Part shown: positions 1 through 5,107 of the stretch, one piece after another
Layout of the letters: every line of letters begins with the position of its first letter
Position numbering within the stretch: the stretch's first letter is position 1
Source of the DNA: CAKSFT01 sp045603125
GTDB lineage: Bacteria > Bacillota > Clostridia > UBA1381
Assembly (NCBI GenBank): GCA_045603125.1
Contig: JAZULN010000107.1
Location: 1-8,283 of the forward strand
DNA length: 8,283 nt
Direction: 5' to 3'
Program-made: the position numbers and the translations under genes
Notes under the pieces: generated by a model
The model's input: only the letters and a program-made list of their open reading frames with translations
The model's database searches: none
Told to the model about the DNA's origin: nothing

Positions 1-381
1 AACCCTTCCGTAGTTAGAATTTATTATCTTTACATCCCCTAATGTAGTGGGAACAGGTGAACCCGAAACAATAAAACACAGCTTTTTCATTTCTTCCCGA
101 ACTTTGGCATTTACATTCTTCGCTACTTTATTTCCTTGCGATTTGCTAGCACTCACCTTAGTTCGTACTGTCATGTATACTGCGTTTATCGTTTGACCGT
201 CTAGGGTTTGTCCTCTTTCCGTTACATCAAAGTACATGTAAACGTTTGGGAACTTAGCCAGAGTGTCTTCCGAGTCGTCAGATGTAAAATTGATATCCGG
301 ATATGTAGTTTTAAGGGCTTCGATTGTTCTTATCTTTACCCTTGAATAAATCTCATCTATCCTGTCTTCTACCCAACTCAT
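1..381 (-). CDS. Tail terminator/tail completion-like protein, 3' end cut by the window
   Basis: The frame is open from an ATG at 381 to the window edge, giving 127 residues without a stop; the C-terminus lies outside. The start overlaps the stop of the preceding gp10-like gene (ATGA) and has a good ribosome site, AAGGAGTG, about 10 bases upstream. The protein begins MSWVEDRIDEIYSRVK, continues with a segment around YPDINFTSDDSEDTLAKFPNVYMYFDV, and has a lysine-rich stretch later. I recognise no catalytic motif. The call rests on position: in HK97/SPP1-like phages the small gene directly after the gp10-like protein usually encodes the tail terminator or tail completion protein that caps the tail tube and docks it to the head. 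The length seen fits that family, usually about 130-150 residues. The role is inferred; the reading frame is seen. Confidence 0.72.
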   Translation of the reverse strand, partial: MSWVEDRIDEIYSRVKIRTIEALKTTYPDINFTSDDSEDTLAKFPNVYMYFDVTERGQTLDGQTINAVYMTVRTKVSASKSQGNKVAKNVNAKVREEMKKLCFIVSGSPVPTTLGDVKIINSNYGRV

Positions 382-938
382 TGAAATACACTCCTTGCTA
401 TTGCTTCGATATCTTCTATCATTGCCATTACTGCTCTGTGGATAGGCATTGTGGGTGATGTACCGTAACTATGGAATAACCAACGGCCGTTTCTTTCGGT
501 CTTGGCCGTACCATCTGTAAAGTGGTCTGACCACCAATACCATCCGTTAGGATTACTACCATGGCCCATTGAGTCCGGTAATCTTCCTATCCCATAGTTA
601 TCTACTTGATATGCACCAGAACCAAATTCTGCCATGAGTAACGGTGAAAATGTTTCGCTTCTTACTTCTGCGTTTGGTGAAGCAGAAACAAACCATTCTC
701 TTGTAATCGGTTGGTTGTCTCTTGCAACCATCTTTAGGGAATACTCACCCTCTTCTTTTGTGTAAATGATATAACCCGCAAAATCCCCCTCATTTTGCCT
801 TGCGACTTCTATGCCCCTATCTGCTAAAGCATTGAGGAATAATCTCGTCTTATTTTGCAAGTCATTAGCATAATTCCTTAAATCTTCTGCTAATTTATTA
901 AGGGATGTGGGGCTTAATACATCTGCTCTTAATCTCAT
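378..938 (-). CDS. HK97 gp10-like head-tail/tail completion protein
   Basis: This 186-residue protein has no membrane segment or signal peptide. An N-terminal helical part (residues about 10-50, ending ALADRGIEVAR) resembles the start of HK97 gp10-family proteins. The middle holds LLMAEFGSGAY (about 101-111), and the C-terminal part has GWYWWSDHFTDG and HSYGTSPTMPIHRA before a closing helix. The pairing AEFGSG plus HSYG.(S/A)PTMP is what I associate with gp10-like proteins of Firmicutes phages. These act at the head-tail interface or in tail assembly. The ATG at 938 sits in an ATGA overlap with the preceding stop, behind AAGGTAG, which suggests translational coupling. Its stop overlaps the next start in the same way. 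Family assignment is fairly sure from motifs and position; the exact structural role is inferred. Confidence 0.8.
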   Translation of the reverse strand: MRLRADVLSPTSLNKLAEDLRNYANDLQNKTRLFLNALADRGIEVARQNEGDFAGYIIYTKEEGEYSLKMVARDNQPITREWFVSASPNAEVRSETFSPLLMAEFGSGAYQVDNYGIGRLPDSMGHGSNPNGWYWWSDHFTDGTAKTERNGRWLFHSYGTSPTMPIHRAVMAMIEDIEAIARSVFQ

Positions 939-1378
939 TTCACTACCTTATCCAGAATGTACCGGTCTACGTTAAGTGACGGTGATACTTTTAAGACTCT
1001 GTAATCTGCTGTGGAGTCATCTGCGTAAGTATGACCATCGTACTGTTTCGTGGCCGGTGTTGTCTGAAACCAAATAAGAGAAGTTTCCGTTATCGGTATC
1101 TCCCCTTTGGTCATAACTAATACTGCTTCATACTTGGCTTCGCTTACACCAAACTCGACACGGGTAACATCTGACCCACTCATAGCAATATTGCCCTTAA
1201 ATAAAACAGGCTCACTATATAGTTTCATGGTTGATCCGGACTCTACATAATGAGTTTCCCCTGTCTCTTCATCGACCCATGTAATCTTGTTTCCATGTTC
1301 GTCAACGTCATATATGGGTACTTCACCAAGCAATAAGGCATAGTACATTTTCTGTTTATTCTTTTTCAGACAACGCAT
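935..1378 (-). CDS. Head-closure-like protein
   Basis: A 147-residue protein starting MRCLKKNKQKMYYALLLGEVPIYD. I chose the ATG at 1378, which shares one base with the upstream stop (TGATG), over the in-frame TTG at 1381; AGGGGTGA lies a few bases before it. After a variable acidic loop (residues about 24-45) comes YSEPVLFKGNIAMSGSDV, then EAVLVMTKGEIPITETSLIW and a C-terminal YRVLKVSPSLNVDRYILDKVVK. This layout matches small beta-rich proteins encoded between the adaptor and the gp10-like gene in siphophages, which plug the connector after DNA packaging (head closure, called stopper in SPP1). No enzymatic motif is visible. Position between adaptor and gp10-like gene supports the call; the family name is inferred from pattern and synteny. 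Confidence 0.72.
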   Translation of the reverse strand: MRCLKKNKQKMYYALLLGEVPIYDVDEHGNKITWVDEETGETHYVESGSTMKLYSEPVLFKGNIAMSGSDVTRVEFGVSEAKYEAVLVMTKGEIPITETSLIWFQTTPATKQYDGHTYADDSTADYRVLKVSPSLNVDRYILDKVVK

Positions 1379-1722
1379 CAAATCACCCCTACATAGTTTG
1401 GTAATACGTCATGTAATCTTGATGATATCCATGCACCGTCGTATATCCGGTTAACACCGTTCTCGTTGTGCTGTTTCTCACCCTCTGCCGCAACCCTTGA
1501 ATAAACCTCTACACATGCCATTGCTAAAGCATTGACACACCTAGAAAGCCTAGTTGCTATCTGGTCTTCGGTGTAGTCGGTAGGGAAGTGACTCTCATTA
1601 ACTGCGTATTCGTACACAAAATCCACAATCGAGGACGGGAAAGAACTTAATGTCTCTCCCGTCTCGGTCATGTATGAAAGTGCCTTAGATTGTATTATTG
1701 TTGATAAATCATTTGCTGTCAT
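1378..1722 (-). CDS. Head-tail adaptor/connector protein (gp6/gp15-like)
   Basis: A 114-residue, mostly helical small protein. It has an early helix pair (residues about 5-45, with SSIVDFVYEYAV), a second helical segment (about 55-82, ALAMACVEVYSRVAAEGEKQH), and a C-terminal tail GAWISSRLHDVLPNYVGVI. Tails of the form (A/S)WIS..L...LP are typical of phage adaptor proteins that sit under the portal ring and join it to the stopper. The ATG at 1722 overlaps the stop of the preceding small protein (ATGA) and has TTGAGGT upstream. It is the second gene after the major capsid protein, where adaptors usually lie. Assignment rests on fold-like pattern plus position and is moderately sure. Confidence 0.72.
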   Translation of the reverse strand: MTANDLSTIIQSKALSYMTETGETLSSFPSSIVDFVYEYAVNESHFPTDYTEDQIATRLSRCVNALAMACVEVYSRVAAEGEKQHNENGVNRIYDGAWISSRLHDVLPNYVGVI

Positions 1723-2000
1723 AACGACCTCAACATTTCTTTTATCTCTACTAACTTTGCCTTGTTATCTACTTTAAAGCCCTCTTTCTTAGCGAGTGCC
1801 TTAAGTTTCATGTAAGGAAGGTCTAAATCTTCCTCTGAATACTTGCGTGACTTCACAGCGTCCTGCGGTGGTTCATCTACTTTCCCCGAAACGACAGGGG
1901 CGGGAGCATTATTGCCCCCACCCTTCGTCTCTTCAACAGGTACTTCTTCTCCTGCGGGATAGTAGACACCATTATATTTGACCAGATGACCAAACTTCAT
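1719..2000 (-). CDS. Small connector-region protein with C-terminal HeH/LEM/SAP-like motif
   Basis: A 93-residue protein in three parts. Residues 1-22 (MKFGHLVKYNGVYYPAGEEVPV) look like a short beta unit common at the start of phage post-capsid proteins. Residues 23-58 are a low-complexity linker rich in G, N, P and charged residues. Residues 62-93 (PYMKLKALAKKEGF, then KAKLVEIKEMLRSL) fit the helix-extended-helix pattern of HeH/LEM/SAP or Rho-N domains, which often bind nucleic acid. Such proteins often follow the major capsid gene in Firmicutes siphophages and are annotated as head-tail or Rho-N-like, with unclear function. A strong ribosome site AAGGAGGG precedes the ATG, and the stop overlaps the adaptor start. 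The gene follows the capsid gene by 13 bases. DNA binding is inferred only. Confidence 0.72.
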   Translation of the reverse strand: MKFGHLVKYNGVYYPAGEEVPVEETKGGGNNAPAPVVSGKVDEPPQDAVKSRKYSEEDLDLPYMKLKALAKKEGFKVDNKAKLVEIKEMLRSL

Positions 2001-2013
2001 AGCGCAACCCTCC

Positions 2014-3081
2014 TTAATAGGAAACTGTACCTACCTTTAACATGTATGTCCTGTCCATGTTCTCGAAAGAAGGAAGGACAACCTCTGAAACCTTTGTAAC
2101 GGTCTGAACAGGGTCGAATGATGTGTTAACTGCAACAGCAGTACCATCATCCACGATCTCAACCTTGAGTTCATCAGAACGATGCTCTTCGGGAGTCTTG
2201 CCCTTGTAGGTATTGCCAAGTGTTCCTGCGGGCAGGAGCGTAGCCATACCATCGGGATAGAACTTCTTGGTTGTACCATTCTCGTCAACGTACTGCTTTG
2301 CGTAAACGATGATGGTGATACCGAGTTCGTTGGAGAATATCTCCTTAACCCTAGCATCTGTCATGAGAACATTTGCGGTTACGTTCTGTGCAAGGATAGC
2401 ACTCTTAATCTTCTCGTTCTTCTTGAGAAGGTTCATGGTTGCCTTGGAGATAAGCAGGATTGAAGGTCTCTCACCTGTCCTGCCCTCAACTGCGTCCTGT
2501 GCGGTCTGAATATCATTCAGAGGATCGGAGTCGTCAAGGTCTGTCCATGCTGACGTACCCGTAAGTTCTACGAAGTTGTTGTCATGATAAGTGTCGTTAG
2601 GGTCGAAGTCGTAGGTGTAATCAGCACCCTCGGCTGAAATAGAGATTGAGGGCTTACCACTTGCATTAGCAAGAAGTGACATTCTCATTCTCTCTTCAAC
2701 TACCCTAGCACCTTCAACAAGTGTCTCTGCATCACGGAAGTTCCTGTCAAGGATTTCCTTTGCATAAGGAGACTTCTCTATCTGGTTCTCGTAGTCCTGA
2801 ATATCCTGCTCTTTTACGATCATGGCCTCTTTGAAGTAAGCCATCTCAGTGTCAATAACCTCAAGACCCTGACGTGAACGGATTGTTGCGTTAGCGTCAA
2901 AAGCCGAAGGCTTAAGGATTACCGGAAGACCGAGAGTCTGCTTGAACCACTTGAGTTCAAGACCACTCTTCTGAATACGAGGGAAAAGACCCTCACCAAG
3001 ATAAGGAATGCGGTTAGACGCATTCTCATTAACGATTGCCGCAATAGCGGGAGCAGTAAACGCATCTGTAAACTTTGCCAT
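2014..3081 (-). CDS. Major capsid protein, lambda gpE family (HK97 fold)
   Basis: A 355-residue protein, the usual length for the Phage_cap_E family of single-domain capsid proteins. Recognisable parts are the N-terminal FTDAFTAPAIAAIVNENA, the central helix of the HK97 fold (about 105-140, AKEILDRNFRDAETLVEGARVVEERM), the segment GERPSILLISKATMNLLKKN (about 203-222), and the family's C-terminal signature FYPDGMATLLPAG (about 274-286) followed by GNTYKGKTPEE and SFDPVQ. It assembles the icosahedral shell around the scaffold. The gene lies 13 bases after the decoration-protein gene, with AAGGGGGTG before the ATG. I see no fused protease or delta domain; the separate upstream scaffold fits a scaffold-driven assembly pathway. 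This is the most secure call in the window. Confidence 0.95.
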   Translation of the reverse strand: MAKFTDAFTAPAIAAIVNENASNRIPYLGEGLFPRIQKSGLELKWFKQTLGLPVILKPSAFDANATIRSRQGLEVIDTEMAYFKEAMIVKEQDIQDYENQIEKSPYAKEILDRNFRDAETLVEGARVVEERMRMSLLANASGKPSISISAEGADYTYDFDPNDTYHDNNFVELTGTSAWTDLDDSDPLNDIQTAQDAVEGRTGERPSILLISKATMNLLKKNEKIKSAILAQNVTANVLMTDARVKEIFSNELGITIIVYAKQYVDENGTTKKFYPDGMATLLPAGTLGNTYKGKTPEEHRSDELKVEIVDDGTAVAVNTSFDPVQTVTKVSEVVLPSFENMDRTYMLKVGTVSY

Positions 3082-3094
3082 TCTTTACACCCCC

Positions 3095-3409
3095 TTACTC
3101 AAAAACAAGGAGCGAAAGAGCCGCCCTGTCCTCTGTGGTAGCCGTTGTGTTGGCTGTGTTGATAGTTGCATATGCTACGATAACAGAAGTGTTCGGGTTG
3201 TCATCGTAAGTGTCGTTAAGGGTGATACCATAAGCATCCGAACCATCACCCGTTGATAACTTTCCGTCTGCGGCTACTACTGAACCTGCGGGAAGTTTTC
3301 CGTTAGTAAAAGCGGTGGCATCAATGGCCAACTCGTCAAAGAGTTCACCGCCCAACTTACGCTTAAGCACTTCGGGAGTGCCTGCGAAAGAGTTCTGTGA
3401 ATACTTCAT
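3095..3409 (-). CDS. Capsid decoration or head-fibre-like protein
   Basis: A 104-residue protein between scaffold and major capsid genes. It contains KLPAGSVVAADGKLS (about 38-52), SDAYGITLNDTYDDNPNTSVIVAYATINT (about 57-85) and a terminal RAALSLLVFE. A beta-rich pattern of the form AG..VA.DGK, then AYGI.L.D, then a closing L..IVF is seen in small phage proteins annotated as head decoration, DUF2190-like or head fibre. These bind the outside of the capsid or its vertices. A perfect AGGAGG lies 7 bases before the ATG, and the gene is 11 bases after the scaffold stop, so it is likely expressed at high level with the capsid protein. Whether it decorates faces or forms fibres cannot be told from the sequence. 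Confidence 0.72.
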   Translation of the reverse strand: MKYSQNSFAGTPEVLKRKLGGELFDELAIDATAFTNGKLPAGSVVAADGKLSTGDGSDAYGITLNDTYDDNPNTSVIVAYATINTANTTATTEDRAALSLLVFE

Positions 3410-3420
3410 CTTTTTTCCTC

Positions 3421-3987
3421 CTACTTGTATATGTCTATTACTTTTTGGGTAATATCATTACCCTTCGTCTTTGCCGCATATTCCTTGGCATACGCTACGT
3501 CAGAAGACTCTTTCTTTTCATCACTACCACCACCCTGCGGTGCGGGAGTTTTGTTAAGGGTGTCCTTCTGGTATGCGGCAACAGCGTTCTTCTCTCGGTT
3601 CGATAAAATCTCCCCTAGCTTGGTGGTATTTAACTCACCGTTTTCAAACAAAACCTCGGAGTCCTCACCAGTTATACCGATTTCTGCCAACGCCGCCTTT
3701 CTCTGCATGTCTTTGACGGTCTTTTCGGACATCGACAAACGCTTTGTGGCATCGTCTAACTCTTTCTTTAATTTCTCCACTTCGGTCATGTTTTGCCCTT
3801 TTAACTCGTCCAACTCACTCTCTAGGCTCTTGACACGTTCTGCTTCGGCCTTATAATGAGTGGCACGATCCTCGGATTTCTTTATCTCGTTGCCTATCTG
3901 TGCGAGATAATCCGTAATCTGTTCTTCCGTCGGGGCTTCTATTCCCCACGAAATTAACTTCTGTTTTACTGCTTCTCTTGATAACAT
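3421..3987 (-). CDS. Capsid scaffolding protein (DUF4355/gp20-like)
   Basis: A 188-residue, strongly charged protein. It starts MLSREAVKQKLISWGIEAPTEEQ, then has a long predicted coiled coil (about 30-100) rich in E, K and L heptads such as ESELDELKGQ and VEKLKKELDDATKRL. A small conserved-looking patch AEIGITGEDSEVLFENGE follows (about 101-118), then a flexible PAPQGGGSDEKKES linker (about 148-161) and a basic C-terminal helix ending DIYK. This is the usual build of phage scaffolds, where the coiled coil dimerises and the C-terminal helix contacts the capsid protein. The scaffold directs procapsid assembly and later leaves or is degraded. It lies directly before the decoration and capsid genes. 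The start at 3987 has only a purine-rich GAAAGGGAAAG ribosome site. The role is well supported by context. Confidence 0.85.
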   Translation of the reverse strand: MLSREAVKQKLISWGIEAPTEEQITDYLAQIGNEIKKSEDRATHYKAEAERVKSLESELDELKGQNMTEVEKLKKELDDATKRLSMSEKTVKDMQRKAALAEIGITGEDSEVLFENGELNTTKLGEILSNREKNAVAAYQKDTLNKTPAPQGGGSDEKKESSDVAYAKEYAAKTKGNDITQKVIDIYK

Positions 3988-4006
3988 TTCTTTCCCTTTC
4001 TTCCCT

Positions 4007-4069
4007 TCATTTTTTTGCGTGGTCTTGTTCCACGATGGGGTCTCTCATTTTTCGCATGAGTGCGTATTT
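4007..4069 (-). pseudogene. Short open remnant, possible C-terminus of a lost or displaced gene
   Basis: Directly after the endonuclease stop codon (4072-4070), in the same frame, 20 sense codons read KYALMRKMRDPIVEQ and on to a TGA at 4009-4007. The peptide is charged and protein-like, and it ends just before the scaffold ribosome site, where the C-terminus of a portal or minor-head protein would normally lie. Read from its internal ATG at 4057 it would be a 16-residue peptide, but I see no ribosome site in front of it. It may be the tail of a gene interrupted when the endonuclease cassette arrived, a leader peptide, or chance. The reading is seen; the interpretation is inference. Confidence 0.25.
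4018..4060 (-). other. Two short hairpins in the scaffold leader
   Basis: Two perfect 5-bp stems lie in the leader of the scaffold gene: 4044-4048 with 4056-4060 (CTCAT/ATGAG, 7-base loop) and 4018-4022 with 4030-4034 (CGTGG/CCACG, 7-base loop). Neither is followed by a T run on the minus strand, so they are not terminators. They could set transcript stability or scaffold translation. Stems of this length can also occur by chance. Confidence 0.3.
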
Positions 4070-4915
4070 TTATTTATTAAAAAAGCACCCCGATTGGAGT
4101 GCTTCTTTCTCTAAGAATGGTTTTCTATATTTTTCTTCTGCCCTTTTTCTTGCTTCTCTTGCTTCTTCTAATGTTTCGTAAGCACCAAGGCAAAATCTTT
4201 TTCCGTCTACCTTTAGTTCTGCGAAGTATTTATGCCTATGTTTGTGCCAATATACCCCCGCTATTTTTGTTTTGCTTTTTTTCTGGCATCCTACGTTTGA
4301 CATATTTCCTCGATGTGATACTATCCGAAGATTTGTCTTCCTGTTATCTAACCGATTTCGATTTATATGGTCAACTTCTTTACCTTCAGGTGCATCCATG
4401 ACTACCCTACTAAATCTTACCGTATGCCCAAATTTCCCTGTTTGTGCATATCCTCGATTTTCAGACCAAGTATAGTTCTTTTGTTTTTCCCAATCTTCGG
4501 CATCGCATAGCATTATATTGTCGGTGTTTCGCATCTTAACATAAGCTATGCCATCTTTAACATAGTAGTCATTTTTTCCTCCGTTCCTACAACGAGAATT
4601 AGTTAACTGTCTTATTTCCTTGTCGGTTTTTTCCGACCACATAAGATTGTCAACACGGTTATTCTCTAAATCACCGTCCTTGTGAATTACATGGTCTCGA
4701 TTATTCGGATTATCAAGAAAGGCATTTGCTACTATGACATCAAAGTCAAAATACTCATTTCTACCCATGTAAGAAAATCCTATTTTAATCCGTTCGTAAA
4801 CTACTCTGGGTTTTATATAAGTTATTCTTTTTCCTCTTCTTCTAAATCTTCCCAGATTACTTACTTCAAATACTCCGTCAAATCCTTCTACACCTTTCCA
4901 TATTTCATTTTCCAT
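4070..4915 (-). CDS. Homing endonuclease with NUMOD4, two HNH units and AP2 domain
   Basis: A 281-residue free-standing homing endonuclease. I start at the ATG at 4915 because the NUMOD4 domain begins there (EIWKGVEGFDGVFEVSNLGRF, residues 4-24) and AGGCAGGT lies just upstream; the frame stays open further upstream to 5026, but that part looks like leader. Domains in order: NUMOD4 (about 4-50, DNA contact); a first HNH unit (about 55-95) with AFLDNPNN, HKDGDLENNRVDNLMW; a linker; a second HNH unit (about 165-205) with VDHINRNRLDNRKTNLRIVS; and a C-terminal AP2 DNA-binding domain (about 214-263) with AGVYWHKHRHKYFAEL and GKRFCLGAYETLEEA. Known relatives nick or cut a gene-specific site so that their own gene is copied in. 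Usual proteins have one HNH unit, so this looks like a fusion of a NUMOD4-HNH and an HNH-AP2 protein. The gene is visibly more AT-rich than the head genes and lies between two terminators. Confidence 0.9.
   Translation of the reverse strand: MENEIWKGVEGFDGVFEVSNLGRFRRRGKRITYIKPRVVYERIKIGFSYMGRNEYFDFDVIVANAFLDNPNNRDHVIHKDGDLENNRVDNLMWSEKTDKEIRQLTNSRCRNGGKNDYYVKDGIAYVKMRNTDNIMLCDAEDWEKQKNYTWSENRGYAQTGKFGHTVRFSRVVMDAPEGKEVDHINRNRLDNRKTNLRIVSHRGNMSNVGCQKKSKTKIAGVYWHKHRHKYFAELKVDGKRFCLGAYETLEEAREARKRAEEKYRKPFLEKEALQSGCFFNK
4079..4090. repeat. 12-bp direct repeat, copy 1 (AAAAAAGCACCC)
   Basis: The same 12 bases recur at 5030-5041, 951 bases away. Both copies form the T run and one arm of a minus-strand terminator, so the pair brackets the endonuclease gene. 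Either the two terminators share ancestry, for example by duplication with the cassette, or terminator-like composition makes them similar. Confidence 0.6.
4079..4104 (-). terminator. Intrinsic terminator inside the 3' end of the endonuclease gene
   Basis: On the minus strand a 9-bp stem AAGCACTCC/GGGGTGCTT (one T-G pair) with loop AATC is followed by six T. The plus-strand copy has a C-A mismatch at the same place and no T run, so it works on the minus strand. It lies within the last 12 codons of the endonuclease gene and encodes part of its C-terminus. It would end transcripts of the endonuclease before the scaffold gene. Confidence 0.8.
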
Positions 4916-4916
4916 G

Positions 4917-4936
4917 TTTACCTGCCTTTCGGTAAA
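4917..4936 (-). promoter_or_regulatory. Hairpin masking the endonuclease ribosome site
   Basis: On the minus strand TTTACC (4936-4931) pairs perfectly with GGTAAA (4922-4917) around the loop GAAAGGCA, ending one base before the ATG at 4915. The ribosome site AGGCAGGT lies partly in the loop and partly in the stem, so the fold would limit ribosome access. Stem-loops that hide the ribosome site are known for the T4 intron endonuclease I-TevI; a like role here is inferred. Confidence 0.5.
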
Positions 4937-5006
4937 TGCCTTATTTATATAAAGCAGGGAAACGGGTAAGGCATCCCGCTTTCGTGTTGCAATCACTATC
5001 CCTGCT
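4936..5006 (-). promoter_or_regulatory. Candidate pseudoknotted leader of the endonuclease gene
   Basis: Three helices fit together on the minus strand. AGCAGGGA (5006-4999) pairs with TCCCTGCT (4960-4953), 8 bp. Inside it CGGG (4978-4975) pairs with CCCG (4966-4963), closing the 8-base loop ATGCCTTA. That whole loop is complementary to TAAGGCAT (4943-4936) downstream, giving an 8-bp pseudoknot. The RNA lies between the upstream terminator and the endonuclease ATG, next to the ribosome-site hairpin. It resembles a compact regulatory RNA, but I do not recognise it as a known riboswitch or ribozyme class. The complementarity is seen; function is inferred. Confidence 0.45.
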
Positions 5007-5028
5007 AAACATCTATAACGATCCACAC

Positions 5029-5052
5029 AAAAAAAGCACCCTCACGGATGCT
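5029..5052 (-). terminator. Intrinsic terminator upstream of the endonuclease gene
   Basis: On the minus strand a 7-bp stem AGCATCC/GGGTGCT (one T-G pair) with loop GTGA is followed by a run of T (5034-5029). The G-T pair becomes a mismatch on the plus strand, so it acts on minus-strand transcripts. It would end transcription coming from the fibre genes and the structured island, separating them from the endonuclease. Confidence 0.8.
5030..5041. repeat. 12-bp direct repeat, copy 2 (AAAAAAGCACCC)
   Basis: Identical to 4079-4090. It forms the T run and one arm of the terminator upstream of the endonuclease gene. The loops and opposite arms of the two terminators differ. Confidence 0.6.
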
Positions 5053-5078
5053 CTTCCTGTTCGTCAATCAAATGGCTG

Positions 5079-5107
5079 TTGCACTTGTGAAACTCTTATG
5101 TTACACT
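5079..5107 (+). promoter_or_regulatory. Weak candidate plus-strand promoter
   Basis: TTGCAC (5079-5084) and TACACT (5102-5107) are 17 bases apart, three and four matches to the sigma-70 -35 and -10 consensus. Transcription from here would run into the hairpins at 5123-5140 and the terminator-like hairpin at 5146-5175, giving an RNA of roughly 60 bases. The match is poor enough that it may be chance. Confidence 0.2.

Noticed and set aside
4099..4401. Hydrophobic plus-strand frames across the endonuclease and scaffold genes
   Set aside because: They are rich in L, F and S because they are antisense to lysine/glutamate-rich coding sequence; no ribosome sites.
4916..5026. Upstream extension of the endonuclease to an ATG at 5026
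   Set aside because: The extra 37 residues do not belong to NUMOD4, lie over the pseudoknot, and the ATG at 4915 has both a ribosome site and the domain start.
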